A stretch of DNA of 64,000 bases from Pseudoalteromonas luteoviolacea. Its GTDB lineage: Bacteria; Pseudomonadota; Gammaproteobacteria; Enterobacterales; Alteromonadaceae. A program made the translations under genes and the position numbers. The DNA is taken from contig NZ_JAGJEH010000014.1 of assembly GCF_018100925.1 (NCBI RefSeq), positions 62,001 through 126,000 of the forward strand. Reading direction: 5' to 3'. The notes below the pieces were generated by a model that did not search any database, had not been told where the DNA came from, and saw only the letters and a program-made list of their open reading frames with translations. How positions within the stretch are numbered: position 1 is the stretch's first letter; each line of letters opens with the position of its first letter. This document shows, one piece after another, positions 27,332 through 35,077 of the stretch.

Positions 27332-28336
27332 ATGACAAAACCAGTAGTATTAAGTGGCATTCAGCCAACCGGTGGTATGACAATAGGCAATTACGTAGGT
27401 GCCATAAACCAGTGGCTTAAGCTACAAGAGGATCACGATTGTTTCTTTATGTTAGTTGATCTTCACGCGATTACAGTGCGCCAAGACCCAGCAGCTTTGC
27501 GCGAGCGCGTATTAGATGGTATTGCTATGTACACTGCATGTGGTATCGACCCAGAGAAATCTGCATTATTTGTACAATCTCAAGTGCCTGAGCATGCACA
27601 GTTAGGCTGGGTACTAAACTGTTATGCACAAATGGGTGAATTGAATCGCATGACCCAGTTCAAAGACAAGTCGTCGAAGCATGCGAACAATGTCAACGTA
27701 GGTTTATTTTCATATCCAGTGTTACAAGCTGCCGATATTTTATTATATCAAGCAGATCAAGTACCGGTAGGTGAAGATCAGAAGCAACACTTAGAGCTTA
27801 CTCGTGACATTGCGACGCGTTTCAACAATATTTATGGTGATGTATTTAAGGTACCAGAGCCTTATATTCCAGAGCTAGGCGCGCGTGTTATGAGCTTGCA
27901 AGATCCGTTGAAAAAGATGTCAAAGTCTGATGACAATCCCAATGCGTTTGTCTTGCTATTAGATGAACCAAAAAAGATTGAGAAAAAGCTCAAAAAAGCT
28001 GTGACGGACTCGGACGAACAGGCGCGTATTTATTTTGACCGTCAGGAGAAACCCGGTGTATCTAACCTGCTCACTTTACTATCGGTTGCAACAGGCCGTT
28101 CAGTAGAAGCACTTGTGCCAGAATATGAAGATAAAATGTATGGCCATTTGAAAAAGGATACGGCTGCTGCTGTGGTTGAAATGCTAACGCCAATCCAAGC
28201 GCGTTTTAAAGAAATTAGATCTGATCAGGCGCTACTTGAAAATATTATGCGCAGTGGTGCAGAAAAAGCAGGTGAGCGTGCTGAAAAAACACTGAAATCG
28301 GTTTATGACGCTTTAGGGTTTATTCCTCGTCCATAG
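27332..28336 (+). CDS. trpS: Tryptophanyl-tRNA synthetase
   Basis: Class I aminoacyl-tRNA synthetase charging tRNA-Trp. The HIGH-type motif appears as TGGMTIGNYVGA and the KMSKS loop as LKKMSKSDDN. 334 residues, the family length. AAAGGAAC precedes the ATG. Last gene of the aroK to trpS cluster, followed by a strong terminator. Confidence 0.98.
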   Translation: MTKPVVLSGIQPTGGMTIGNYVGAINQWLKLQEDHDCFFMLVDLHAITVRQDPAALRERVLDGIAMYTACGIDPEKSALFVQSQVPEHAQLGWVLNCYAQMGELNRMTQFKDKSSKHANNVNVGLFSYPVLQAADILLYQADQVPVGEDQKQHLELTRDIATRFNNIYGDVFKVPEPYIPELGARVMSLQDPLKKMSKSDDNPNAFVLLLDEPKKIEKKLKKAVTDSDEQARIYFDRQEKPGVSNLLTLLSVATGRSVEALVPEYEDKMYGHLKKDTAAAVVEMLTPIQARFKEIRSDQALLENIMRSGAEKAGERAEKTLKSVYDALGFIPRP

Positions 28337-28355
28337 CCTACTGAGTGTAAATAAC

Positions 28356-28390
28356 AAAAAAGCCACCGTGTGCACACGGTGGCTTTTTTA
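28356..28390. terminator. Bidirectional terminator after trpS
   Basis: A fully palindromic stem around GCCACCGTGTGCACACGGTGGC is flanked by six As on the left and seven Ts on the right. It terminates trpS and the convergent small peptide gene. Confidence 0.92.
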
Positions 28391-28404
28391 CTTTTAAAGG
28401 GAGT

Positions 28405-28602
28405 CTAGCGTGTAACGCAGTAGATCCCCTGATTAGTCTTACAAGCATCGCCAGTCGGGCAAGTTCTCTGTCTAACTGTAGTGGTTGCAGGTGTTGGCCA
28501 TGATCCCGTACCGCCTGCTACATGGGGCGTATTTTCATTAGGTAGTAATTGTTTATCTTGTGACAGGGTTTTTAGGTGCTTTTTATTTATTTGCATTTTC
28601 AT
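28405..28602 (-). CDS. Lanthipeptide-like RiPP precursor peptide
   Basis: 65-residue peptide. The N-terminal half looks like a RiPP leader: KKHLKTLSQDKQ, then TPHVAGG, a double-Gly cleavage-type end. The C-terminal half, after GG, is rich in Thr and Ser with three Cys (the end reads RTCPTGDACKTNQGIYCVTR), the composition of a lanthipeptide-type core. AAGGAG lies 6 bases before the ATG at 28602 and only 3 before the one at 28605, so I prefer 28602. It is transcribed alone, between the terminator of the lysine operon and that of trpS. No modification or transport gene is nearby. The leader matches that of the peptide at 61642-61794. The RiPP call is inferred from pattern. Confidence 0.7.
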   Translation of the reverse strand: MKMQINKKHLKTLSQDKQLLPNENTPHVAGGTGSWPTPATTTVRQRTCPTGDACKTNQGIYCVTR

Positions 28603-28737
28603 CATTATCTCCTTTTAAAAATCTGCATTTACGAGCCAATAGGCTGTTTAAAATTAAACCACTTGTAAAGTGAGATAAATTCAAATACGCAAAAGGAATT
28701 CTAAAGGTGGCAGGTACGAGAGATATGGTGAAAAATG

Positions 28738-28765
28738 GAAAAAAGGGTGGCGACCATGTCACCAC
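28738..28765 (-). terminator. Terminator of the dapA-dapD-decarboxylase-deacylase operon
   Basis: On the minus strand GTGGTGAC pairs with GTCGCCAC around a short loop (one G-U pair), followed by CCTTTTTTCC. It lies 45 bases after the deacylase stop and separates that operon from the RiPP-like gene. Confidence 0.8.
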
Positions 28766-28810
28766 ACCTTAGCAAGTAAGTCTCAGACCTACCTACTCTC
28801 ACGCAATTTT

Positions 28811-29923
28811 TTATAGTTCAAAGTAATTAGTAAATAACTTATACAATTCGGTACCTTGGTTTACGCTTGCTGAAGCAAAGTGCAATATAGCGATGGCATC
28901 ATGATCAAACGTAATCGGGTTTAAAGCTTCACCTTGCGCATACTTGTCCATGCGCAAAATATTGACGAGTGTCTCGCCGGCTTTAATATGCGCACCAAGC
29001 GCTGCTTGGTATTCCACCATACCGCCTATCGGGGCGTAAAAAGCTACGTAGTCTTGCAAATAGCAGGCGTATCGCTGTATTGGTTTAGGTTGGTATGTGC
29101 TATCTAGGATCACTTCTTTATGAGTCAGGTAGCTCAGAAGACTATCAGCATCTTGTTGTGCTTCGCTCAGGTCAATGTGCTCCTGAGATCCAAGCTCTAC
29201 AGTAAATGCTTCATTTGTCGTTGTAATCTCTCTACCCAGTGCGCTGAACGCTTCACTGAGTTGCCACCAAGGGCAAAAACAAGCTTCGTCCATCGCACCA
29301 TCAAATTCATTAGGTATCAGTAGGGTGTGAGGGATGTCAAAGTATTTGGCGCTCGCTTGTGCATATTCTGGACAGTACAAATGTTTTGAAGAGATTGGCC
29401 CCGTATGTAAATCAAGGACTAAGTCAGCCTCATGAGCAAGGCGCTGAAGATTAACCGCAATGCGCTTGCCAGTTTTGAGCTGGTGCAACGGTTGGGCAAG
29501 TATCTCATCTGTTTTACTAATTAATAGCTGTTTAAATTCACTGCGGATCACCTGCTCTGAAGCATCAACGTACTTTGCAGCAAAGTCGGCGACCAGATGA
29601 GTATGATCATGATATAGGCGATTCCAATTCTCTCCCGTGATGGGGTCGAAGCGGCCCAGTGTAAACTCTCCTGACTTTTGATTACAGCCAATCGGATTTG
29701 CATAGGGGACCAAGGTAATTGAACCATTAAGCTGAACTGTTTTTAGTTTTTCTAGTAAGGCATAAATCACGGCATTGCCCTGTACTTCGGCGCCATGCAT
29801 ATTTGCTTGAATGTAGACTTTGGGCCCTTTGTTTCGATCACCAACAGTAAACACAGGAATAGACAAAGCTTGGCCATTCGCCAGCTCTGCTACTTGAATG
29901 GATGTTTGGGCTATCTGATTCAT
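28811..29923 (-). CDS. M14-family deacylase (succinylglutamate desuccinylase/aspartoacylase type)
   Basis: 370-residue zinc carboxypeptidase-fold amidohydrolase. Zinc ligands are visible as His43 and Glu46 in NMHGAEVQGNAV and His173 in VLDLHTGP; a Glu in TVELGSQEH fits the catalytic position. The C-terminal part resembles the small beta domain of AstE/AspA relatives. It is the last gene of a lysine-riboswitch operon containing dapD, 2 bases after the decarboxylase gene. I infer that it removes the succinyl group put on by DapD, doing the job of DapE (an unrelated M20 peptidase). A role on another N-acyl amino acid remains possible. Confidence 0.8.
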   Translation of the reverse strand: MNQIAQTSIQVAELANGQALSIPVFTVGDRNKGPKVYIQANMHGAEVQGNAVIYALLEKLKTVQLNGSITLVPYANPIGCNQKSGEFTLGRFDPITGENWNRLYHDHTHLVADFAAKYVDASEQVIRSEFKQLLISKTDEILAQPLHQLKTGKRIAVNLQRLAHEADLVLDLHTGPISSKHLYCPEYAQASAKYFDIPHTLLIPNEFDGAMDEACFCPWWQLSEAFSALGREITTTNEAFTVELGSQEHIDLSEAQQDADSLLSYLTHKEVILDSTYQPKPIQRYACYLQDYVAFYAPIGGMVEYQAALGAHIKAGETLVNILRMDKYAQGEALNPITFDHDAIAILHFASASVNQGTELYKLFTNYFEL

Positions 29924-29925
29924 TG

Positions 29926-31131
29926 TTACCTCAAATAATTCTGTGGTGTCAGTGGTGGTCTAACACAGCGGGTTTGGCCGGACTGGTAGGTGTACTCGCT
30001 TGGCAATGTATGGCAGAGAAAGTAGGGCATGCTTTCAGTGAAACCATAGGCACCACATTGACTAAATACAATCCAGTCTTGCTCGGTTATATCGCCTGGT
30101 AGTGTGTGCTCTCCCAAGTGATCTAAGGCTGTGCATAGCGGACCGTGCAGGGTAAACGTCTTTGGCGTAGATGTACTGTCACGTAACAGTTCGGCAGGAA
30201 ATGCCTGTGTGGTTACTGCTGGTCGTAAAATATGATTTATACCGCCCGCTAATATCAACTGATTGCTACTGTAGTTGCGCTTTTGTTCCACGACAGGATT
30301 AACGTAATAGCCGCATTCACCCACGGCATATCTACCTAATTCCATCCATAATTCATCAACATTAGCTTGTTTCTTAATGTTTTCTAAGCTGTCTAAAATT
30401 GCACTCCAATCAATCGCTGATTGAGATGCGGCGTATGGAATCCCTAAGCCTCCACCTAAATCTAAAACACGCAAATTAATATCTAGCTGTTCGGCTAATG
30501 TGACGAGGGGGTCAATCATTTGCTGCCAGAGGGAAGCTAATTTCTCTGCGTCTAACATATTACCCCACTGGAAGATATGCAGACCGACAAAATCCAAATG
30601 ATCATATTCACTGATAGATAGAGATGACCACTCCTGTGTTCCTAAACCAAATGGCGTTAAGCTATCTCCGCCTAATGGATTTTTTTCATTATCAGGCCAG
30701 CGCAACTGAATGCGTAGCAAGATACGTAATTGGATTTTATGACGCTTGGCTGCATCTTGCAGCCAAGCAACCTGATTGAGGCTTTCCGCTACAAAGGTGG
30801 TTACACCTAAGCTTAAGAATTCTTCAATTTGGCGTTTGGACTTAGCTGGTCCTGTATTGAGTACGCGGTTAGCATTGATACCTTGCGCTAAAACCTGTTG
30901 CAATTCACCACTACTGGCAACGTCAAAATCAAACCCTGCTTGATCTAATGTTTGAATGATACTAGACAATGGGTTTGCTTTGACTGCGTACCAAAGTTTC
31001 ACAACGGTTTGTTCAGTTAATTGTGTTAAGTGAGCGTGCAACGCATCTAAGTCGTAAAAATAGAACGGTTCGTGCTGGTTCTGTACCAGATCAGAAATCG
31101 CTGTTTTTACTGGCGTACTCAAAGCTGGCAT
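29926..31131 (-). CDS. PLP-dependent decarboxylase, diaminopimelate decarboxylase (LysA)-like
   Basis: Fold-type III (alanine-racemase fold) decarboxylase, 401 residues. The PLP lysine is Lys51 in WYAVKANP; FDVASSGEL, LDLGGGLGIPY (phosphate loop), LWMELGRYAVG, GPLCTALDHLG and SQCGAYGF follow the family order. The C-terminal motif lacks the SSNYN-type ending usual in LysA, so carboxynorspermidine-decarboxylase-like or novel specificity is possible. The lysine-riboswitch operon context favours meso-DAP or an N-acylated DAP as substrate. The start overlaps the dapD stop by one base (TAATG). Confidence 0.8.
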   Translation of the reverse strand: MPALSTPVKTAISDLVQNQHEPFYFYDLDALHAHLTQLTEQTVVKLWYAVKANPLSSIIQTLDQAGFDFDVASSGELQQVLAQGINANRVLNTGPAKSKRQIEEFLSLGVTTFVAESLNQVAWLQDAAKRHKIQLRILLRIQLRWPDNEKNPLGGDSLTPFGLGTQEWSSLSISEYDHLDFVGLHIFQWGNMLDAEKLASLWQQMIDPLVTLAEQLDINLRVLDLGGGLGIPYAASQSAIDWSAILDSLENIKKQANVDELWMELGRYAVGECGYYVNPVVEQKRNYSSNQLILAGGINHILRPAVTTQAFPAELLRDSTSTPKTFTLHGPLCTALDHLGEHTLPGDITEQDWIVFSQCGAYGFTESMPYFLCHTLPSEYTYQSGQTRCVRPPLTPQNYLR

Positions 31132-31871
31132 TAGCGAAGCACCTCTTCTAACTCAAGGGCTGCGTCACTTTGCTCATCGCGGTATTTGACGATAAGAGCA
31201 CAGGATAAGCTCAAACCCTGCTGTTGCGCCCATTCACCATTCGCAGGACGAGAGCCAGGGATCACAATGGCATTTTCAGGGATTGCTTCGCCTTTTTCCA
31301 ACACCCTTTCGTTAACACAGTCGTACACAGGAATACTTGCCGAGAGGCGAACTCCTGGCGCTAATACAGCACCTTTTTTCACAACAACGCCTTCAACCAA
31401 AACGCAACCAGCGCCAATGAAAGCATCGTCTTCTACAACCACTGGGCTTGCCCCGACAGGCTCTAATACTCCGCCTACCTGTACGGCCGCGCTGAGATGT
31501 ACATTTTTACCAATTTGTGCACACGAGCCAACCAACGCATGGCTATCTACCATAGTACCTTCATCGATATACGCACCGATATTAACGTAAGCTGGTGGCA
31601 TAATTATTGTGCCTGAAGCGACGTATGCACCGCGTCGAACACTGCTTCCACCTGGGACCATTCTCACACCGGCTTCAGCTGCGAATCCTTGAGGTGCTAA
31701 GTTATCTTTGTCGACAAAGCCGCCTGGATATTCTGTATTTGTGCCGTTTCTGAAGGCTTCTAAGATACCTTCTTTGACCTCGACATTGGCATGCCAGTTG
31801 CCTTGTTCGTCCTGTGTCGCTGCACGAACAGTGCCATTTTCTAGGTTGTTTAATAGGGTTAACCAGCTCAT
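31131..31871 (-). CDS. dapD: Tetrahydrodipicolinate N-succinyltransferase (DapD-like)
   Basis: Left-handed beta-helix acyltransferase that succinylates tetrahydrodipicolinate from succinyl-CoA. Hexapeptide-repeat core with VNIGAYIDEGTMVDSHALVG, SCAQIGKNVHLS, GGVLEPVGASPVVVEDDAF and IGAGCVLVEGVVVKKGAVLA. At 246 residues it is shorter than E. coli DapD (274), lacking much of the N-terminal helical domain. I set the start at 31871, where AAGGAA precedes MSWLTLLNNL; earlier codons lie in dapA. Ten bases separate it from dapA. Confidence 0.9.
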   Translation of the reverse strand: MSWLTLLNNLENGTVRAATQDEQGNWHANVEVKEGILEAFRNGTNTEYPGGFVDKDNLAPQGFAAEAGVRMVPGGSSVRRGAYVASGTIIMPPAYVNIGAYIDEGTMVDSHALVGSCAQIGKNVHLSAAVQVGGVLEPVGASPVVVEDDAFIGAGCVLVEGVVVKKGAVLAPGVRLSASIPVYDCVNERVLEKGEAIPENAIVIPGSRPANGEWAQQQGLSLSCALIVKYRDEQSDAALELEEVLR

Positions 31872-31881
31872 GTATACTTCC

Positions 31882-32766
31882 TTAACTCCAAGATAAAATA
31901 GTTGAATTTGCGGTTTTGATAAACGTTGTATCACTGAGCTCCAAGTGGGTCAGTGGTGGGCGAAGACGCGGCGAAGCCAGCTGTCCTTGCAAGTGCATTA
32001 AGACCTTGACGGGGATCGGGTTGGCTACGCTAAATAAGCTGTTTACCGCGTCTGTCCAAGTGGTAAATAAATTTGGAAACGTGCCAGCAAGCGAGCGCTT
32101 TACAAACTCGGCTGTTTGCTGAGGCCAAGCATTGGCAGCAACAGAGACAAGGCCGGCCGCTCCCGCTTGTGCAAAGTACGGCATCAATCCATCGTCTCCA
32201 CTATAAATAGCGAGATCAGGTGATGCTTTACGGAAAGATTCAAAGGTAGCAATATCACCACTGGCTTCTTTGAGCGCCCATAGTTTGGGGTGGGAAGCAA
32301 GATTTTCAATAACATTTGGACTTATTGAAACAGCGCTGCGTCCAGGAACGTTGTACAACATACATGGGCGATCACTGGCATCCAATAGTGTTTTAAACCA
32401 GTGTGTCAGACCCACGTTACCTGGCTTCGCGTAGAGCGGTGAGCCAACCAAAAAGGCATCGATCGGTTGGGTGTTGCAAAATTCAACCCAGTCGAGTTGT
32501 AACGCAAGATCATGGCCGCCAATAGCAACCATCAATGGGACCGTTGGCGACAGTTCACAAACATAACGCACTATGTCGCGCTGCTCTTGCTGTGAAAGTG
32601 CAAGCCCTTCACCGGTACTACCGAGTAAAAGTATGCCATTACCAGCTTGTTGTTGTGCAAGTACTAGCTGCGCTAACGTTTGAAAATCAACGTGGTTGTT
32701 ATCGTCGAACGGCGTAACAAGCGCTGTCCATAACGGGTAGTCAGATAAGTTGTATTTAGATTTCAT
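31882..32766 (-). CDS. dapA: 4-hydroxy-tetrahydrodipicolinate synthase (DapA-type)
   Basis: Class I aldolase condensing pyruvate with aspartate semialdehyde, the first lysine-specific step. TIM barrel with LLLGSTGEGLALSQQEQ, Tyr138 in MLYNVPGRSA and the Schiff-base Lys166 in ALKEASGD. 294 residues from the ATG at 32766; a TTG further up would add 15 residues unlike the family. First gene of the four-gene operon, with a lysine riboswitch in its leader. Confidence 0.9.
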   Translation of the reverse strand: MKSKYNLSDYPLWTALVTPFDDNNHVDFQTLAQLVLAQQQAGNGILLLGSTGEGLALSQQEQRDIVRYVCELSPTVPLMVAIGGHDLALQLDWVEFCNTQPIDAFLVGSPLYAKPGNVGLTHWFKTLLDASDRPCMLYNVPGRSAVSISPNVIENLASHPKLWALKEASGDIATFESFRKASPDLAIYSGDDGLMPYFAQAGAAGLVSVAANAWPQQTAEFVKRSLAGTFPNLFTTWTDAVNSLFSVANPIPVKVLMHLQGQLASPRLRPPLTHLELSDTTFIKTANSTILSWS

Positions 32767-32850
32767 CTCTACCGAACTTAAATGCAGCTCGGAAGGTGAC
32801 TTGAAGTGCAAATCCAGCTTCCGAACAATTAAAATTCGAAGAGCAATGGA

Positions 32851-32890
32851 CTTAAAACAGCATAAGGCATGGCCTTATCTTTCTAAGACC
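32851..32890 (-). terminator. Expression platform of the lysine riboswitch
   Basis: On the minus strand ATAAGGC pairs with GCCTTAT (32878-32872 with 32868-32862), followed by GCTGTTTTAAG. GGTCTTA just before it (32890-32884), next to the aptamer's closing stem, can pair instead with TAAGGCC (32877-32871), giving a mutually exclusive antiterminator. The switching scheme is inferred. Confidence 0.6.
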
Positions 32891-33058
32891 AGAAGCTCTC
32901 CACCAAATATGTTGGTGACAGTCGCTGGGATTCAGCCCATGCGCCCGAAAAAATCAATTAGCAAAGATGATTTCTTCTCGGCGTTAATTCCCCTCACTAA
33001 ATGTCATCGGAGTTTGCTCTCCTCAATTTAGCTACCTGAATAACGCACCTCTTCCAGC
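32889..33058 (-). ncRNA. Lysine riboswitch (L box) upstream of dapA
   Basis: The minus strand shows the L-box signatures in order: AGAGGTGCG (33052-33044), GGGGAA (33993 block: 32993-32988), GCCGAG (32982-32977) followed by a long AT hairpin, then GACTGTCACCAA with TTGGTGGAGAGCTTCT (32923-32891). GGAAG at the 5' end pairs with CTTCT at the 3' end to close P1. These match the conserved core seen in lysC leaders of Bacillus subtilis and E. coli. The aptamer is about 170 nt and lies 120 bases before the dapA ATG, so lysine should repress the operon. Confidence 0.9.
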
Positions 33059-33106
33059 CCTCAAAATAGCCATTACAGCTACTTTGCGATAATAGGGTCA
33101 GACGGG

Positions 33107-33136
33107 ATTGAAACATTTTGGCCGTCTAGGTGTCAA
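33107..33136 (-). promoter_or_regulatory. Possible promoter of the riboswitch operon
   Basis: On the minus strand TTGACA (33136-33131), an 18-base spacer and TTCAAT (33112-33107) lie about 50 bases before the aptamer. The -35 is perfect; the -10 is weak. Confidence 0.4.
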
Positions 33137-33233
33137 GCTCCAATCTGTAAAAGACTGAAATTAAGCTACACTTCTGTTTGTATGCAGCTCAATTTTATCT
33201 CTATTATTTTGCACCAAACACGGAGGCAGCCGG

Positions 33234-34988
33234 TTGCTTAAGATATTGAAAACATTTCGCTTCAGGTACATTTTAGCGATTTCTATTATGGTCATTGTCA
33301 TCACAACAGCGATGGCAACTATGCAGATACTATTATCTCAACAAGCTGCCAGTACGTACGTGATCAATACGGCAGGGATGCAGAGAATGCTGTCGCAAAA
33401 AGCGGCGTTATTATTAGGTGCTGAGTACATACGCGAGCATCCAGGTACGTTTGATGAACAGCAAATGCTGCGTGATGCATTAGATAAAATGGCTGAAAAC
33501 CAAGCTTTTTTATTAGCAAAGTCGGGTGGGCGCTATGCTCACTTATCTTCTGATCTACAACAGTTTTATTTTCAACCTCCGGTTGCTTTGGCAACTCGGG
33601 TTGAAGAGTACATTGATTTAGTCAAAACTGCGCACAGCCTTGCCCTTGTCGGCAATTTGAAAGTAGAAAAGTTGATCCAAGTTCAATCCCGAGCTAACGA
33701 ACTTTTAATTGCTCTAGATCAGGCGGTTACGCTACATGAGTTAGTAGCTACTAACAAAGTAAAGAAGCTGCAAAATGTTGAGCTATTCATTTGGCTTTTT
33801 GGGCTCATGATCCTCATTATCGAAGCGCGTTGGATTTTCTATCCGATGGAAAAAAGCATTCAGAAGAAAATTACACGGCTTCAGACACTACGCATTGAAG
33901 CCAATCGTCTAAAGCGCAGTAAGAGTGAATTTTTGGCACGAGCAAGCCATGAGATGCGTACGCCGCTGCAAGCCGTTATGGGATATCTGGCACTGTTTAA
34001 AGAATCAGCTCAATCTGCTCACCTAGAGGTTGTCGAACACGCAGCAAAGCAGCTTAATATTCTGCTCTCAGCAATAGATGACTACAATGTGCTATCAGAG
34101 AATAAAGAAATTAAGTTAGACAATAAAACCGCTTGTCTGTTTGATACTTTATCTCACTCGTTAGCAATTTATAAACCGCTTATGCAGCAGAAATCGTTAA
34201 GTTTTACAACGGACTTAGGGGCTGGTTTGTCACAAGTTGTCGAATGTGATCACAATCGTTTGGCTTGGTTGGTTGGGCAAATATTGGACAATGCCGTGAA
34301 GTACACTGAATACGGAGAAGTGAGGCTAGAAGCGGATTGTCACCAAAGGTGTGAAGAAGCCATCTTTCACTGCCTGATAACAGATACGGGACCGGGTATT
34401 AACCAAACCCAAGCCAAAATTGATGAAGAGGAAAATTATCAAGGAATGCAGTTGGGGCTTACTCGTGCGCAGCTCATTATCAATATGCTCGGTGGTGAAA
34501 TGAGCTTTACGGATAATATACCAACCGGTACTCAGGTATTATTAGAGATCCCTGTGAAAGTGGCTAAATCTGCTGCATTGACACCGTTTGAGTTGAGTAG
34601 AGAAAACCCGGCTCTGTTGGTGGAGGACAACTTACTAAATGCACGTGTTGTTGTGACATTATTAGAAAAGTTGGGCCTGTCAGTGATACATGTAGTAAAC
34701 GGGCAAGAAGCGCTATCTGAGTTACAAAAGCAAGAGTTTAGTTTGGTATTGATGGATTTGAATATGCCTGTGATGGATGGTTTCACAGCAATAAAGATGA
34801 TCCGTCATAACCTTGGATTAGAGTTGCCCATATTGGTACTTACCGCAAATACCACAGAGCAGGCTATCAATAGAGTGTATGAATTAGGAGCGAACGCCCA
34901 CTTATTTAAGCCCGTTGATTTAAAAACCTTACGAGAAAAAGTCGAACTGCTAATAACCCCCTCGGTCGTGAACGACTCACTGTCTTGA
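33234..34988 (+). CDS. Hybrid sensor histidine kinase with PilJ/NarX-type sensor domain
   Basis: 584-residue membrane kinase. A transmembrane helix at about 12-34, a periplasmic four-helix PilJ/NarX-like domain (TAGMQRMLSQKAALLL), a second helix at about 183-202, HisKA with His in ASHEMRTPLQAVMGY, HATPase_c (N box ILDNAVKYTE, DTGPGIN, a shortened G2 region) and a C-terminal receiver with the phospho-Asp in LMDLNMPVMDGF and Lys in LFKPVD. The start is TTG: GGAGG (33222-33226) lies 7 bases before it. No cognate regulator is adjacent. Divergent from the lysine operon; the signal is unknown. Confidence 0.9.
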   Translation: MLKILKTFRFRYILAISIMVIVITTAMATMQILLSQQAASTYVINTAGMQRMLSQKAALLLGAEYIREHPGTFDEQQMLRDALDKMAENQAFLLAKSGGRYAHLSSDLQQFYFQPPVALATRVEEYIDLVKTAHSLALVGNLKVEKLIQVQSRANELLIALDQAVTLHELVATNKVKKLQNVELFIWLFGLMILIIEARWIFYPMEKSIQKKITRLQTLRIEANRLKRSKSEFLARASHEMRTPLQAVMGYLALFKESAQSAHLEVVEHAAKQLNILLSAIDDYNVLSENKEIKLDNKTACLFDTLSHSLAIYKPLMQQKSLSFTTDLGAGLSQVVECDHNRLAWLVGQILDNAVKYTEYGEVRLEADCHQRCEEAIFHCLITDTGPGINQTQAKIDEEENYQGMQLGLTRAQLIINMLGGEMSFTDNIPTGTQVLLEIPVKVAKSAALTPFELSRENPALLVEDNLLNARVVVTLLEKLGLSVIHVVNGQEALSELQKQEFSLVLMDLNMPVMDGFTAIKMIRHNLGLELPILVLTANTTEQAINRVYELGANAHLFKPVDLKTLREKVELLITPSVVNDSLS

Positions 34989-35047
34989 TTATTGGTTTTC
35001 AAGGAGGTTACAGTACATGGCGGCATGTTTTTGGTAGATTAAAGGGT

Positions 35048-35072
35048 TAGGTGTAAGGTATTCTTACACCTA
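35048..35072. terminator. Hairpin between the kinase and TraB/GumN genes
   Basis: A perfect 10-bp stem (TAGGTGTAAG/CTTACACCTA, loop GTATT) lies between two convergent genes. It has no strong T-run on either side, so terminator efficiency is uncertain. Confidence 0.55.
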
Positions 35073-35077
35073 TCAAT

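Noticed and set aside
32750..33031. 93-residue plus-strand frame upstream of the hybrid kinase
   Set aside because: It runs antisense through the lysine riboswitch and the dapA start, and resembles no protein family.
35000..35037. AGGAGG followed 9 bases later by an ATG and a six-codon frame ending in TAG (M-A-A-C-F-W)
   Set aside because: Too short to support as a gene, lies between convergent genes and has no attenuator structure; likely chance.
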